DNA from: an uncultured Clostridia bacterium | GTDB taxonomy: Bacteria > Bacillota > Clostridia > UBA1381 | Length of the DNA stretch: 22,127 bases | Direction of reading: 5' to 3' | NCBI GenBank assembly: GCA_944391255.1 | Contig: CALXSW010000043.1 | Span: 1-22,127 of the forward strand | In this document: piece after piece, positions 13,768 through 22,127 of the stretch | Numbering within the stretch: position 1 is the first letter of the stretch | Layout of the letters: every line of letters starts with the position of its first letter | Translations under genes and position numbers: made by a program | Notes under the pieces: generated by a model | Told to the model about the DNA's origin: nothing | Database searches by the model: none | Seen by the model: the letters and a program-made list of their open reading frames with translations, nothing else

Positions 13768-16700
13768 ATGAAGAGAAAAATTGCGATCGCGCTTTCTTTA
13801 TCTTTAGCGGTACCGGTGGCGGGATTTAACGTGCCTGCTTTTGCCGCTGATGAGGAAACGCGTACGGAGATAACGTATAATTATGACGGTGAAGATCACA
13901 CAAGAATGATGGAAAAGCTTGACCGCGGTCTTGTAGCTGTCATGACAGAGGGCGGAATATTTTTGTCATGGCGTATGCTTGGAAGCGAGAGCTCGTTTGA
14001 CACAATATATTCATCACCTGATTTTGACGTGTACAAAAACGGTCAGAAGATCGCTACTGTAACGGACAGCACAAACTATATCGATACTGAAGGAACGCAG
14101 GCTGATGAATATTCTATAGCAGTTTCCGGAACAGATGAGCTTTGCGAGTCTGTCACCGCGTGGTCGGAAAATTATACATCGATACCTCTTGTGAAGCCTC
14201 AATCGGAGGATATATATGACACAAGCGGTATGTATATAAGCACAAATGATTTTACCGTTGCCGACGGATCGTGCGGCGATCTTGACGGAGACGGCGAATA
14301 TGAGATAGTGATAAAGTGGGTAAGTTCAGAACGTGATGTAGGTTCTCCGGGTGATCCGGCATATTCGGGAACAGTGAGGTTTGCGGCATATAAGCTGGAC
14401 GGTACAAAGCTTTGGGATCAGGATATAAATCTGGGCAAGAACGTTTATTCGAGCGCGCATACTGTGCAGTTTCTCGTTTATGACTATGATGGCGACGGAA
14501 AGGCTGAAATGATGTGTCAGTCGAGCGTCGGTTCTGTTGACGCTTTAGGTCAGTATGTGACTAAGGCGGCAGATCCGGAAAAGTATCCGGATATATATAA
14601 TGTCACTGATGAGGAAAATGAAACGAGTGATTACAGAGGATACGGAATCGTTTTTACAGGTCCTGAGTATCTGACAGTATTTAACGGAGAAACAGGCGAG
14701 GCTATGGATACTATATCACTTCCTACTGAGCGTGTTTCCGCTGAAACGTTCGGCGATGATTTTGGAAACAGATCAAACAGATTCTTGGGCGAGGTGGCGT
14801 ATCTTGACGGTGAAACTCCATCGGCTGTATATTGGCGCGGATATTATTACGGCAGAAACGGACGCCAGAGAATAAGCGTAGCGGGAGTAAACTTTGACGG
14901 TGAACGTTTGTCTGTGGACTATAGATTTGATACTCTGTCATCTCAGCCGGGATATCAGCCGGGAAATGAGGATTATGTAGGTCAGGGAAATCACAATCTG
15001 ACATGCGCTGATGTAGATGATGATGGCTGTGATGAGGTTATCTCCGGTTCGAGCTGTATTGAAATGGGAGAGGACAGCGGAAACGGATACAAATATCTCA
15101 CTATGAAATGGTGTACTCATCTTGGTCATGGTGATGCTATGCATATAGGCAATTACGATCCGACAAATCCGGGACATGAGCTGTTTGTAGTCCATGAGGA
15201 TGCGCCTTACGGAATGTCGCTTATAGCGGCACGCACGGGCGAGATTTTATACCATGAGGATGCGGACGGTGATACGGGCAGAGGTCTTATGGCCAATACA
15301 GGAATGGGCGGATATTTTCAGGTGTCAGGCTCATCGAACAAGATATCAAATGGCGGAGGTGATTTCACCAATGCGCCGGCTGGTGTAGGAAATAATTTCC
15401 GTATCTACTGGGACGGGGATATATACGAGGAAACGCTCAATCATTCTCGTTACACACCTCAAATATATAAGTGGGATGGCCATGGGATGAGCGCGTATGC
15501 AACATTTTACGGAACGACTACTGTAAATGGAACAAAAGCAGTGCCAACGCTTATGGCGGATCTTTTCGGAGATTGGCGAGAAGAACTTGTGCTGGCGTCA
15601 AGCGATCTTTCGGAGTTAAGAGTTTACACGACAACTGATTTTACAGAATATAAGATGCCAACGCTGATGTCAGATCCTGTATACAGAAGCGGAGTAGCGG
15701 CGGAGCAGACAGCATACAATCAGCCGCCTCATCTTGGAGTGTATGTAACAGAGGATATGTTTAAACCTCGTGTTGTATCGCTCAGCATAGAATCACTGCC
15801 TGAAAAACTGGAGTACAGAACGGGTACAGATCTTGATACGACCGGTCTTGTTGTAAAGGCGGTCGATGAAACGGGCGCTGAATATGAGGTCACAGATTAT
15901 GCTGTATGGGGCTTTGATTCGGATATTGCCGGTGAAAAGGAGCTTACAGTCTGGTATAGAAACAATTCAGCTAAATTTACGGTGCTCGTAAAAGAGGATG
16001 ACACGATCGCGATAGAAAATTGCAGTGAGACATTATATCTTTTGCAGTCAAAGCAGAATCAATCGAAAAAAGTAGGAGATATAACGTATAATGTGGGAGC
16101 GAGAAGCGCCGGCGGCGATGCTCAGACCGGTTTTATCATAAATGATACAATGGTTGACGGCAAGCCGGTCATGAGAGCTCAGGCAGGAAGATTTTCAACA
16201 TCGGGAAGAAACGCGTATATGGTGTTTGACAGAGCTCCGGATGAGTACCGTAATGAATACGATTATACATTTGAAAGTGATATATATTTCTTTGCGGCTG
16301 ATGGAAAAGAAGAATCTGCCGGAATGATAATGTACGGTGCAAACGGTGAGGAATTGAACAATATTTCTGTTTCAGAGCTTGGATTGAGCGTGAATACATG
16401 GTATCATTATAACCTGCATTTCTCAAGCGGCATTTTCACAGAAACGATAACCGGAGCTGATGGGGAGATCATTTCATCACGAAAGCTTGACGGATCATCG
16501 CCGCTTAAGAGGATAGATTTCATAGATAACCTTGGAACAGGTAATTATGAGAACGTTGCTGTGTATTTCTCGGGATTACAGTATTACAGAGAGCTTATCG
16601 TTACAGCAGCACCGGAGGCGATTATAAACAGTGTTGACGGAGGCAAAGTAAATGTAACATCTGTCGGCGCAAATATCGTTATGTATTCAGCGTCATATGA

Positions 16701-16854
16701 TGAGACAGGTGTTCTTAAAGGTATAGAGATGTTTGAGATAGAACCGTCAAATGAGGCGGTAACAAATGATTATGAGCTGACAAAGGAGTCAGATAAGCTG
16801 TTTATATGGAGCGGCACGCTTCCGCTTATAAATACTATGAATATGGATCAATAA
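13768..16854 (+). CDS. Secreted rhamnogalacturonan lyase, polysaccharide lyase family 11, with Ig-like and concanavalin-like modules
   Basis: 1028 residues. A signal peptide (1-26, ending AFA) precedes the PL11 beta-propeller (about 35-665), which cleaves the rhamnose-galacturonate backbone of rhamnogalacturonan I by beta-elimination. Calcium-type DxDxDG loops are visible at GDLDGDGEYEIVIKW (170-184), YDYDGDGKAEM (about 238-248) and DVDDDGCDEV (about 414-423). Other family words are WCTHLGHGDAMHIGNYDP and LFGDWREELVL (about 599-609). After the propeller come a bacterial Ig-like module (about 669-743, Big_3 type), a concanavalin-like module (about 746-948) and a C-terminal small beta module with YDETGVLKGIEMFE and LFIWSGTLPL (about 955-1028). 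B. subtilis YesW/YesX are about 600 residues, so the last ~360 are accessory, probably for binding. It has no SLH motif or sortase signal. The ribosome site AGGAG supports the start. Regulation: see the LacI-like palindrome and promoter upstream. Endo or exo mode cannot be told. Confidence 0.94.
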   Translation: MKRKIAIALSLSLAVPVAGFNVPAFAADEETRTEITYNYDGEDHTRMMEKLDRGLVAVMTEGGIFLSWRMLGSESSFDTIYSSPDFDVYKNGQKIATVTDSTNYIDTEGTQADEYSIAVSGTDELCESVTAWSENYTSIPLVKPQSEDIYDTSGMYISTNDFTVADGSCGDLDGDGEYEIVIKWVSSERDVGSPGDPAYSGTVRFAAYKLDGTKLWDQDINLGKNVYSSAHTVQFLVYDYDGDGKAEMMCQSSVGSVDALGQYVTKAADPEKYPDIYNVTDEENETSDYRGYGIVFTGPEYLTVFNGETGEAMDTISLPTERVSAETFGDDFGNRSNRFLGEVAYLDGETPSAVYWRGYYYGRNGRQRISVAGVNFDGERLSVDYRFDTLSSQPGYQPGNEDYVGQGNHNLTCADVDDDGCDEVISGSSCIEMGEDSGNGYKYLTMKWCTHLGHGDAMHIGNYDPTNPGHELFVVHEDAPYGMSLIAARTGEILYHEDADGDTGRGLMANTGMGGYFQVSGSSNKISNGGGDFTNAPAGVGNNFRIYWDGDIYEETLNHSRYTPQIYKWDGHGMSAYATFYGTTTVNGTKAVPTLMADLFGDWREELVLASSDLSELRVYTTTDFTEYKMPTLMSDPVYRSGVAAEQTAYNQPPHLGVYVTEDMFKPRVVSLSIESLPEKLEYRTGTDLDTTGLVVKAVDETGAEYEVTDYAVWGFDSDIAGEKELTVWYRNNSAKFTVLVKEDDTIAIENCSETLYLLQSKQNQSKKVGDITYNVGARSAGGDAQTGFIINDTMVDGKPVMRAQAGRFSTSGRNAYMVFDRAPDEYRNEYDYTFESDIYFFAADGKEESAGMIMYGANGEELNNISVSELGLSVNTWYHYNLHFSSGIFTETITGADGEIISSRKLDGSSPLKRIDFIDNLGTGNYENVAVYFSGLQYYRELIVTAAPEAIINSVDGGKVNVTSVGANIVMYSASYDETGVLKGIEMFEIEPSNEAVTNDYELTKESDKLFIWSGTLPLINTMNMDQ

Positions 16855-16858
16855 GAAC

Positions 16859-16895
16859 AAAAAAATCGCCCGGCAAAAATGCGGGCGATTTTTTT
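16859..16895. terminator. Bidirectional Rho-independent terminator between PL11 and YeiH genes
   Basis: An 8-bp GC-rich stem ATCGCCCG / CGGGCGAT with a 9-base loop is flanked by an A-run and a T-run, so it can end transcription from both converging genes. It begins 5 bases after the lyase stop and lies just beyond the YeiH stop (16903). Confidence 0.9.
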
Positions 16896-16902
16896 AGCTT
16901 TA

Positions 16903-17946
16903 TTATAAAAGTCCCATCACATGCTGCATAGCGATGCAGACGAGAGTTATCATGATCCAGCAGATAAAACCAAGAACGATCGGCTTTCCGCCTGATTTTA
17001 CAAGCTTTACAATGTCTGTGTTAAGACCTATAGCGCACATAGCCATAACGATGAAGAATTTGCTTAGATCCTTGAGCCAGCCGAATATGTTTGTGCATAC
17101 ATCAAGCGCTCCGCCTGTCACAAACGCGTTTACAAGAGTTGTGATCAAAGATGCGCATATGAACCAGAGAATGAACATCGGGAATATCTTCTTAAGGCTT
17201 ACCTTGCTTGCGCTGCCGCCCATCTTCTTAGCTGTGTGCATACGGTAGAAAGCGAGAGCGAGAGTGATAGGTATTATAGCGAGTGTTCTTGTGAGCTTTA
17301 CTATAACAGCAAAATCAAGAACGTTTGTTACGTCGTGGAGCGTTTCCCATGTTGACGCCGCGGCTGTTACAGATGATGTGTCATTTACGGCAGTTCCGGC
17401 AAAAATTGCAAATCCTGTATCTGACATACCGAGCACGCCGCCGAGAGTAGGGAATATGATAGCCGCTATAACGTTGAACAGGAATATAACTGATATTGCC
17501 TGCGCTATCTCCTTGTCGTCGGCATCTATAACAGGAGCTGTCGCCGCAACGGCGCTTCCTCCGCATATTGAAGAACCTACACCGATAAGCGTTGCGATTT
17601 TTGAAGGTATCTTCATAAGCTTCATCAGTATGAATGATACGATGAGTGAAGTTGCGATTGTCGATATGATTATCGGCAGTGATTGAGCTCCAACTTGTCC
17701 AACGGTGGTCAAGTTAAGGCCAAAACCGAGAAGAATGACCGCGTATTGAAGGACCTTTTTAGATGTGAATGTGATCCCCTCTGCTGTTGTTTTTTTGTTT
17801 TTGTAGAAGAGCGCTATTACCATGCCGGCGATTATCGCTATTACAGGCGCGCCTACGACCTCAAGTATCGGTACAAAAGATACGAGCGCCGTAGCGGCTG
17901 CCGCTATGATCAGGCACAGGGCTATTCCTGGAATTTTTTGTTTCAT
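16903..17946 (-). CDS. YeiH/UPF0324-family putative sulfate exporter, integral membrane protein
   Basis: 347 residues with about ten membrane segments. Family signatures: LLGFGLNLT (about 73-81), GVGSSICGGSAVAATAPVI (about 122-140), the charged DADDKEIAQAISVIFLFN loop and GTAVNDTSSV (about 184-193), then FFIVMAMCAIGLNTDI near the C-terminus. The family is annotated as putative sulfate exporters, though transport has been shown for few members and the substrate here is unproven. The start at 17946 has AAAGGA about ten bases upstream. It has its own promoter (17996-18024) in the 125-bp gap after the ASKHA gene, so it may be separately expressed although on the same strand. No LysR partner or sulfur-metabolism gene is nearby. 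Confidence 0.9.
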   Translation of the reverse strand: MKQKIPGIALCLIIAAAATALVSFVPILEVVGAPVIAIIAGMVIALFYKNKKTTAEGITFTSKKVLQYAVILLGFGLNLTTVGQVGAQSLPIIISTIATSLIVSFILMKLMKIPSKIATLIGVGSSICGGSAVAATAPVIDADDKEIAQAISVIFLFNVIAAIIFPTLGGVLGMSDTGFAIFAGTAVNDTSSVTAAASTWETLHDVTNVLDFAVIVKLTRTLAIIPITLALAFYRMHTAKKMGGSASKVSLKKIFPMFILWFICASLITTLVNAFVTGGALDVCTNIFGWLKDLSKFFIVMAMCAIGLNTDIVKLVKSGGKPIVLGFICWIMITLVCIAMQHVMGLL

Positions 17947-17995
17947 AATACCTTGTTCCTTTCTTATGTTGTTTGTTATTCATTTAGCATATGAT

Positions 17996-18024
17996 ATTTT
18001 ATCATATAAAACACATAAAATCAA
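17996..18024 (-). promoter_or_regulatory. Sigma-A-type promoter for the YeiH-family gene
   Basis: Minus strand: TTGATT (18024-18019), 17-base spacer, extended -10 TGATAAAAT with TAAAAT at 18001-17996. Expected 5' UTR about 45 bases. Confidence 0.7.
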
Positions 18025-18071
18025 TAATAAATATAAGTTATTGATATATTTTTGTCTATGTTACAAAAAAA

Positions 18072-19838
18072 TCAAATAATATCGTCCTTAAAATACATAT
18101 ATTTTAGGAAAAGATCTGTAAAATCCTTATGCTCCGCGAGTGAAAATACGCGTGAAAGCTCTCGAAGCTTATCAATATCGTAAAAGCCGTTATCATTTTC
18201 AAGAAGCTTTACGCATCCGCCGAGAGATGTGTTTCCTACAGCGATGTATTTATCTATGAGCGAAGACGGAAGAAGGCCCGCAGCGCAGGCTTTTTTTATA
18301 TCGAGATTTTGCCCGAATCCACCGGCGATATAAATATTTGATATGTTATCAGGATCAATTCCGGACTCTGCAATAAGGATCTCAATACCGGTTCTTATAG
18401 CTGATTTCGCAGTCTGAAAAGCGCGTATATCTTTTTGGGTGAAATATATATTATCGGAAACAGTGAATTTTCCGTTAAGCTTTTCATTGAGCTTTCCTGT
18501 TTCGTCCATATACCCGTTTTTTATAAGCTCAGCGCAGAGCTCAACTATTCCGGTCCCGCATATCCCCACGGCTTTCTTATCGTTAATTGTTTTGATCATA
18601 TTGCTTTTGAGGTCAATGGAACACACGGCCCCGTCTATAGATCCAACGCCGCACGATATCCCGCCGCCCTCAAATGCCGGTCCTGCCGCCGTAGATGTGC
18701 ATATGATACCATCTCTGTTTCCTATAGCCATTTCTCCGTTTGTGCCTATATCCACAAGCATATTTATATCATCATTTTCGTGAAAACCGAGCATATAAAG
18801 TCCGGCAGATATATCACCGCCTATAAACGGCGATATACCGCCTACAAGATGTATGCCGTCCTGCGTCGTGACAGAGCGGAGGTTTTCCGCCTCAAACGGA
18901 TATGTGCCGAGCTTATCGCAGCTGTATCCCATAAGAAATGATGTCATCGCGGTGTTGCCGGCGGCGATCACAGGTTTATTTCGCGCATTAAGCTCATTTA
19001 TTATTCTGAGCAGCTGATATTTTAGAACGGAGTGTATCTCGCTTTTTCTGCCGCTGTTATAGGCTTCTATGCGGGAGAGGACGTCCGCGCCGAAACGTCT
19101 TTGCGCGTTAGTTTCGCCGATCTCCGCTTTTTTCTGCCCGTTTTCATAGAGAACGGCTGCAATAGTAGTTGTGCCTATATCTATGCAAAGTCCTGTCGCT
19201 GTAGATGGGATATATCCCGAGCCTGATAATACCCTGAAGCTTTTACCAGTATCGCGAACTCGCCTTGGACAGCTCATATTTGAGCATTTTGAGCAGTCAT
19301 GCTGAGCTTTGAAAACAGATATATCATCTGTAAGCTCAAGCATATAACACATAGTTTTAACGGGTGACAGCATGTACGCGTCTGTAAGCGACACACCGTC
19401 AAGAGGCGCTTTTTTTAACACGTCCGCCTGAAAAGAAACAGGCGCCGATGAGGGCGCCTCTACACGCTTTTTTATGCCTTTTTCGTGATTTGCACAGAAG
19501 AGCTTTATCCGTTCTGAAACGGCTGAGTCAGCCATAAATACCGCCTCGTCAGCTATAGCGTTCACCATAAGAGCCGCCATAGCCTCGCCCTCTTTGAAAT
19601 ATCTTTCTGATATATCCGATACTGCGCTGCCGGCTGTTATCGTAACATAAATATTATTTTTTTCTATAGATGCCGTATATGAAATATCAAGTGAATCGAG
19701 CGCAGGCTGAAAAAGCGTATCAAATTGCTTTGAAACGCTTTCGTAGATAATATCTTCTTTTTTGCATCCGAGAAAAGACAGCACAGTGTCTTTTTCGGGT
19801 GTTATTTTAAGTTTTTTATTATATTCTATAAATACCAA
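18072..19838 (-). CDS. ASKHA-family ATPase (RACo-like corrinoid activator, DUF4445) with MetH-activation-like N-terminus
   Basis: 588 residues, cytoplasmic. The C-terminal two thirds are an ASKHA (actin/Hsp70-fold) ATPase: phosphate-1 loop CIDIGTTTIAAV (218-229), GNTAMTSFLMG (294-304), phosphate-2 loop LVDIGTNGEMAIG (361-373) and adenosine motif IYIAGGFGQNLD (502-513). This is the DUF4445 layout of RACo, which reductively reactivates corrinoid methyltransferases. RACo normally begins with a [2Fe-2S] ferredoxin domain; here the first ~200 residues instead resemble the reactivation domain of B12-dependent methionine synthase (YFKEGEAMAALMVNAIADEAV) and end in a Cys cluster C182-x2-C185-x4-C190 that could bind a metal or Fe-S centre. 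The start is a TTG at 19838, with AGGAG nine bases upstream inside the end of the WYL gene (stop only 4 bases before), so translation is coupled. No corrinoid protein or methyltransferase is in the window. Confidence 0.85.
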   Translation of the reverse strand: MVFIEYNKKLKITPEKDTVLSFLGCKKEDIIYESVSKQFDTLFQPALDSLDISYTASIEKNNIYVTITAGSAVSDISERYFKEGEAMAALMVNAIADEAVFMADSAVSERIKLFCANHEKGIKKRVEAPSSAPVSFQADVLKKAPLDGVSLTDAYMLSPVKTMCYMLELTDDISVFKAQHDCSKCSNMSCPRRVRDTGKSFRVLSGSGYIPSTATGLCIDIGTTTIAAVLYENGQKKAEIGETNAQRRFGADVLSRIEAYNSGRKSEIHSVLKYQLLRIINELNARNKPVIAAGNTAMTSFLMGYSCDKLGTYPFEAENLRSVTTQDGIHLVGGISPFIGGDISAGLYMLGFHENDDINMLVDIGTNGEMAIGNRDGIICTSTAAGPAFEGGGISCGVGSIDGAVCSIDLKSNMIKTINDKKAVGICGTGIVELCAELIKNGYMDETGKLNEKLNGKFTVSDNIYFTQKDIRAFQTAKSAIRTGIEILIAESGIDPDNISNIYIAGGFGQNLDIKKACAAGLLPSSLIDKYIAVGNTSLGGCVKLLENDNGFYDIDKLRELSRVFSLAEHKDFTDLFLKYMYFKDDII

Positions 19839-19842
19839 ATCG

Positions 19843-20826
19843 TTATTCTCCTGTAAATCGTTTTGCCATATTTTTCAGCTCATCTGCCGCGTATGACGGC
19901 GATACGATCCTCACTGCGCCGCCGAATGTGAATACCCATGCGTAAAATACAGGACTAAGCGCAACGTCCACAGTGACGTCAAACGACTCACCGTCATCTC
20001 TCACATTAAAAACGACATCAGAACCGAAACGGTCTATAACAGCATTAGTAAGCTCCTTACTGCAATTAAGAGTTACGCTGTCTATATCGCCGTTGTACAT
20101 TCCAAAAAATCTTTTAGCATACACCGCCATATCTATATCCTTGAATTTATCCTTTCCATCACGGTTTTCAGATGTAAGTGATATAGATGCCATTCTGTCT
20201 ACGCGGAAATGTTTTATCTGTTCGCTCTCCGTTTCATATCCTACCATATAGTAATTCTCGTTCATCCAGCAGAGCGCCCAAGGGCTTATATGGTAATTTT
20301 GTCCGCCGCGGCGGTATACCTTGTTTTTTCTGAGATCCCAGTTAAAATATGAAAAAACTATTTTTGCATTTGCCTGTATCGCATTATGTATTCTGTCAAC
20401 ATTGTAATAGATGCTTTCGTTGCTTGACTTTATCCTGTTAGCGACAAACACCTGACTTTGCAGCTTTTCAGCGTCATAGACAGTGGTGAGTCCTTCAAGC
20501 TTTTTGATAAGCTCGTTTGACTTTCTCTTAGTAATGAATCTTGACGCTTGGACCGCGTCAACAAGAAGCCGCAGTTCGGCTGTTTCAAAATGTCTGTTCG
20601 CCAAATAGTATCTAAATCGCTTGTTATGCACCGGAATGATCTCGTATCCAAGACTTTCCATAGCCTCAAAATCACGATAGATGCTTTTGCGCTCGGCGCT
20701 TATGCCGATCGCGGAAAGTCTGTCGATAATTTCCCCGACGGAGATCGGATGATCCTCGTCTGTCAGTTTTTCCATTATATCAATAACATAATAAAGCTTA
20801 AGCTTTTGTTTTTCACTCCGCGGCAT
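19843..20826 (-). CDS. WYL-domain transcriptional regulator
   Basis: 327 residues from the ATG at 20826, preceded by GGAGG five bases upstream; an earlier in-frame ATG at 20883 lies at the predicted transcription start and lacks a site. An N-terminal winged helix-turn-helix (about 1-75, with ISVGEIIDRL and RKSIYRDFEAMESLGYEI) is followed by a WYL domain (about 135-215: HISPWALCWMNENYYMVGYE, FRVDRM) and a WCX C-terminal extension (about 240-325). The name-giving tripeptide reads YYM here instead of WYL, a variation seen in the family. WYL domains are thought to sense nucleotides or other small ligands. The gene sits directly ahead of the ASKHA gene and overlaps its ribosome site, so the two form one unit under the promoter at 20892-20920. 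It probably regulates its own operon or a corrinoid-related function; that is inference. Confidence 0.92.
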   Translation of the reverse strand: MPRSEKQKLKLYYVIDIMEKLTDEDHPISVGEIIDRLSAIGISAERKSIYRDFEAMESLGYEIIPVHNKRFRYYLANRHFETAELRLLVDAVQASRFITKRKSNELIKKLEGLTTVYDAEKLQSQVFVANRIKSSNESIYYNVDRIHNAIQANAKIVFSYFNWDLRKNKVYRRGGQNYHISPWALCWMNENYYMVGYETESEQIKHFRVDRMASISLTSENRDGKDKFKDIDMAVYAKRFFGMYNGDIDSVTLNCSKELTNAVIDRFGSDVVFNVRDDGESFDVTVDVALSPVFYAWVFTFGGAVRIVSPSYAADELKNMAKRFTGE

Positions 20827-20891
20827 ATATACCTCCATTAAAATCCTTTTCTCAAACTGCCCAAGGTAATAATACCCAATCAAACAAAATA

Positions 20892-20920
20892 ATTATATCA
20901 CATTTTAGGTGAATTTGCAA
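20892..20920 (-). promoter_or_regulatory. Promoter of the WYL-ASKHA operon
   Basis: Minus strand: TTGCAA (20920-20915), 17-base spacer, extended -10 TGATATAAT with TATAAT at 20897-20892. The gene-free stretch 20827-21211 holds this promoter, the divergent rpsU promoter (21096-21125) and AT-rich sequence without other recognisable structure. Confidence 0.72.
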
Positions 20921-21095
20921 TATGTTTATGAGTTTTTTATAGCAGTATTTTACTTAACACCGCAAGTCGTAATTCATAATCGGAAAAAGGGGGATAATAT
21001 GACATGTCAGAAAAGAGAATATATATATTTTATGCGTTAAAGGTATAATTGTAAATTAAAATAGAAAAAAATGTGAAAAAAATGTTTATTTAGAC

Positions 21096-21125
21096 TTGAC
21101 AAAACTATACTTTATGTTGTATAAT
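21096..21125 (+). promoter_or_regulatory. Promoter of rpsU-yqeY
   Basis: TTGACA (21096-21101), 18-base spacer, TATAAT (21120-21125), both boxes consensus. Transcription should start near 21132, leaving an 80-base leader before rpsU. I could not assign a known ribosomal-protein leader motif to it. Confidence 0.82.
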
Positions 21126-21211
21126 ATATATTGTTGTACATGTTCTATAACACAACAGATATTTCCATCGAGTCCGTAGTAATTGACTTGCCGGGAGGAG
21201 GGGAATACAGA

Positions 21212-21385
21212 ATGTCTGAAATCAGAGTAAAAGAAAATGAATCACTTGATAGTGCATTGAGAAGATTTAAGCGTCAGTGTGCAAAGTCAGGTGTTATGGC
21301 TGAAGTAAGAAAGCGTGAGCACTATGAAAAGCCAAGTGTAAAGCGTAAGAAGAAGTCAGAAGCAGCTCGTAAGAGAAAGTATTAA
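21212..21385 (+). CDS. rpsU: 30S ribosomal protein S21
   Basis: 57 residues, the usual bacterial length. The S21 pattern is plain: EIRVKENESLDSALRRFKRQ at the start, then a very basic tail with KPSVKRKKKSEAARKRKY. S21 binds near the 3' end of 16S rRNA on the platform of the small subunit and helps start translation. The ATG at 21212 is chosen over an in-frame ATG at 21131 because GGGAGGAGGGG lies just upstream and S21 proteins begin here. It is followed by yqeY after 18 bases, the order also known in Bacillus subtilis. Confidence 0.97.
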   Translation: MSEIRVKENESLDSALRRFKRQCAKSGVMAEVRKREHYEKPSVKRKKKSEAARKRKY

Positions 21386-21403
21386 TTTTAGGAGCGTTTC
21401 ATC

Positions 21404-21847
21404 ATGACATTAAAGGATAAGCTAAAAAGCGATCTTATATCGGCCATGAAGGAGAAGGACTCTGTTCGCAAGAACGTTGTCCAGCTCATAAAAGCCGGCG
21501 TATTACAGATCGAAAAGGATAAAAAAATTACACTTGATGATGAAGGTGTATTAGACGTAATTGCCAAGCAGTTAAAGCAACGCAGAGACTCGCTTCCGGA
21601 TTACGAAAAGAGCGGTAGGGAAGATCTTATCGCTGAACTTAAAAGAGAAATGGAAATCTTGATGGAATATTTACCGGCACAGCTTTCGCATGAAGAGCTT
21701 GTGGCGATCGTAAAGGAAGCGGTTGAATCTACAGGCGCTTCTACATTGAAGGATATGGGCAAGATCATGGCAGCTGTAATGCCTAAGACTAAAGGCAGAG
21801 CGGACGGAAAAGAGATCAACAGCATAGCGCGTGAGCTTTTAGGCTGA
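21404..21847 (+). CDS. yqeY: GatB/YqeY domain-containing protein
   Basis: 147 residues, the normal length for the family. It has an N-terminal helical part (LKDKLKSDLISAMKEKDSVRKNVVQLIKAG), then KQLKQRRDSLPDYEKSGREDL and YLPAQLS, and a C-terminal helical domain with MGKIMAAVMPKTKGRADGKEIN, related to the tail domain of the GatB subunit of Asp/Glu-tRNA amidotransferase. That tail binds tRNA, so a tRNA-linked role is assumed, but the cellular function is not settled. AGGAG lies nine bases before the ATG. Co-transcribed with rpsU. Confidence 0.94.
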   Translation: MTLKDKLKSDLISAMKEKDSVRKNVVQLIKAGVLQIEKDKKITLDDEGVLDVIAKQLKQRRDSLPDYEKSGREDLIAELKREMEILMEYLPAQLSHEELVAIVKEAVESTGASTLKDMGKIMAAVMPKTKGRADGKEINSIARELLG

Positions 21848-21877
21848 TAGTTCCCGTATCATTGGATTTGCGTTTAT

Positions 21878-21906
21878 CAAGAGGACTTGCTCTTGAAGTC
21901 CTCTTG
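21878..21906 (+). other. Perfect 11-bp stem-loop between yqeY and the tRNA gene
   Basis: Arms CAAGAGGACTT / AAGTCCTCTTG with a 7-base loop lie 31 bases past the yqeY stop and 8 bases before the tRNA. No U-run follows (TACGTCATGC), so transcription may run on into the tRNA with this as a processing or stability structure. Confidence 0.65.
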
Positions 21907-21914
21907 TACGTCAT

Positions 21915-21990
<76 letters not shown>

Positions 21991-21997
21991 AACCAGG

Positions 21998-22031
21998 AAA
22001 CACCGTGCTTTGTAAAAAAGCACGGTGTTTT
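21998..22031 (+). terminator. Rho-independent terminator after tRNA-Thr
   Basis: A strong stem AAACACCGTGCTT / AAGCACGGTGTTT with a short A-rich loop ends in TTTTC. It begins 8 bases after the tRNA. The remaining 96 bases to the window end show no feature. Confidence 0.88.
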
Positions 22032-22127
22032 CTATTGTCATTTTGCACAATACGTTAGGCAAAAATATACATGGAACTAACAGGTAGCTAACAATATTCA
22101 ACAACAAGATACCAGCAAGTAAAAAAA

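Overview
The window looks like a chromosomal piece of a low-to-moderate GC, Gram-positive Clostridia-type bacterium. The signs are strong Shine-Dalgarno sites (GGAGG type), TTGACA/TATAAT-type promoters, U-tailed hairpin terminators, an S-layer-homology (SLH) surface protein, FabK as enoyl-ACP reductase and the rpsU-yqeY pair. A secreted PL11 rhamnogalacturonan lyase, the remains of a GH78 alpha-L-rhamnosidase and several secreted beta-sandwich proteins suggest a plant cell-wall (pectin) degrader. A Monoglobus-like gut member of the Clostridia is a plausible guess, but that is inference.

Left arm, all on the minus strand (1-11232): an AraC-type regulator (5479-6711), a 1023-residue SLH surface protein (2349-5420) and a large secreted repeat protein that runs off the left edge and carries an in-frame TAA (1-2282). 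Next in map order come a small secreted concanavalin-like protein (7090-7869) with its own promoter, a cytoplasmic GH13 alpha-glucan hydrolase (7991-9925) and fabK (10107-11048). The last two genes each carry, between promoter and start codon, one copy of a 105-bp palindromic element. The two copies differ at a single base, so fabK is framed by direct repeats.

Centre, plus strand (11275-16895): a GH78 rhamnosidase gene that has lost its middle in frame, including the general-acid motif; a PAP2 lipid phosphatase; and the PL11 lyase, preceded by a LacI/PurR-like 16-bp palindrome and a good promoter.

Right arm: a YeiH-family membrane protein (minus), then a WYL regulator translationally coupled to an ASKHA corrinoid-activator-like ATPase whose N-terminus resembles a MetH activation domain (minus). 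The window ends with the housekeeping group rpsU-yqeY-tRNA-Thr(CGU) on the plus strand.

The observations most worth following up are the paired 105-bp leader element, the TAA splitting an otherwise open modular surface protein, and the internally deleted rhamnosidase beside an intact rhamnogalacturonan lyase. No CRISPR array, insertion sequence, phage gene or recognisable defence system was seen.
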